Part shown: positions 22,155-22,169 of the stretch, piece by piece
Numbering within the stretch: the first letter of the stretch is position 1
How the letters are laid out: each line of letters opens with the position of its first letter
Source of the DNA: Desulfobacterales bacterium
GTDB taxonomy: Bacteria; Desulfobacterota; Desulfobacteria; Desulfobacterales; RPRI01
NCBI GenBank assembly: GCA_030689795.1
Contig: JAUYEO010000096.1
Coordinates: 1-22,169 of the forward strand
DNA length: 22,169 nucleotides
Direction: 5' to 3'
Notes under the pieces: model-generated
The model's input: only the letters and a program-made list of their open reading frames with translations
Told to the model about the DNA's origin: nothing
Databases searched by the model: none
Program-made: the position numbers and the translations under genes

Positions 22155-22169
22155 AGCGAAGTGACTTAA

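Larger units (their letters stand above)
21338..22169. other. 832-bp gene-free region made of repeats
   Basis: From left to right: a short AGGCACAGAGGCACA word pair (21362-21380), a nested hairpin repeat (21463-21508), a transposase remnant (21551-21652), two CCGGACA words (21678 and 21701), about 150 bp of AT-rich DNA with nothing recognisable, palindrome-rich repeat copy B (21858-22000), a partial 20-bp repeat end (22041-22053) and a hairpin (22110-22154). No intact gene is supported. Confidence 0.75.

Overview
The window looks like a chromosomal segment of an anaerobic deltaproteobacterium (Desulfobacterota; a sulfate reducer or syntroph is my best guess). This is inferred from gene content: an NfnAB-type transhydrogenase pair, an FmdE-family protein, a CooT-family nickel protein, a cobalamin-binding radical SAM protein, a fused IspH-UbiA protein and a MetE-like methyltransferase next to a MoxR/VWA pair. 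Base composition is moderate and most genes have clear AGGAGG-type ribosome sites. I see no rRNA, tRNA, CRISPR array or intact insertion sequence.

Layout. 226-2575 (+): a run of DUF3842, CooT-family and IspH-UbiA genes. 2607-6491 (-): LysE-type exporter, radical SAM protein with B12-binding domain, then a tandem-domain CDP-alcohol phosphatidyltransferase that has its own good promoter. 6539-7156 (+): FmdE-family protein from a TTG start. 7172-10696 (-): a compact six-gene run (SAM methyltransferase, LPS-kinase-like protein, DUF2804 protein, zinc-ribbon protein, a 55-residue membrane/cysteine protein not long enough for ordinary ORF cut-offs, nitroreductase) with two 4-bp overlaps. 10962-11405 (+): ssb. 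11635-12251 (-): a Cys-rich protein and tatA with a clear terminator. 12578-15803 (+): MetE-like zinc methyltransferase, MoxR AAA+ ATPase and CoxE-like VWA protein. 15818-17665 (-): wrbA and a CsgG-like lipoprotein. 17867-18652 (-): tatD. 19002-21337 (+): nfnA-nfnB. 21338-22169: 0.8 kb without a gene, built from repeats and a transposase remnant.

The most system-like region is the MetE-like/MoxR/VWA trio. MoxR-VWA pairs are known as maturation or remodelling machines for metalloenzymes, and here the pair directly follows a protein with a recognisable His-Cys...Cys zinc site, while the VWA protein has a degenerate first metal (MIDAS) motif. The second theme is repeats. A 20-bp word, TGACGGCTTCGTAAAAAGTC, recurs across the window: as the two inverted ends of a 117-bp MITE-like element, and as single ends. 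One single end supplies the stop codons of two convergent genes. A second, palindrome-rich repeat of about 120-145 bp occurs in opposite orientation after ssb and near the right end.
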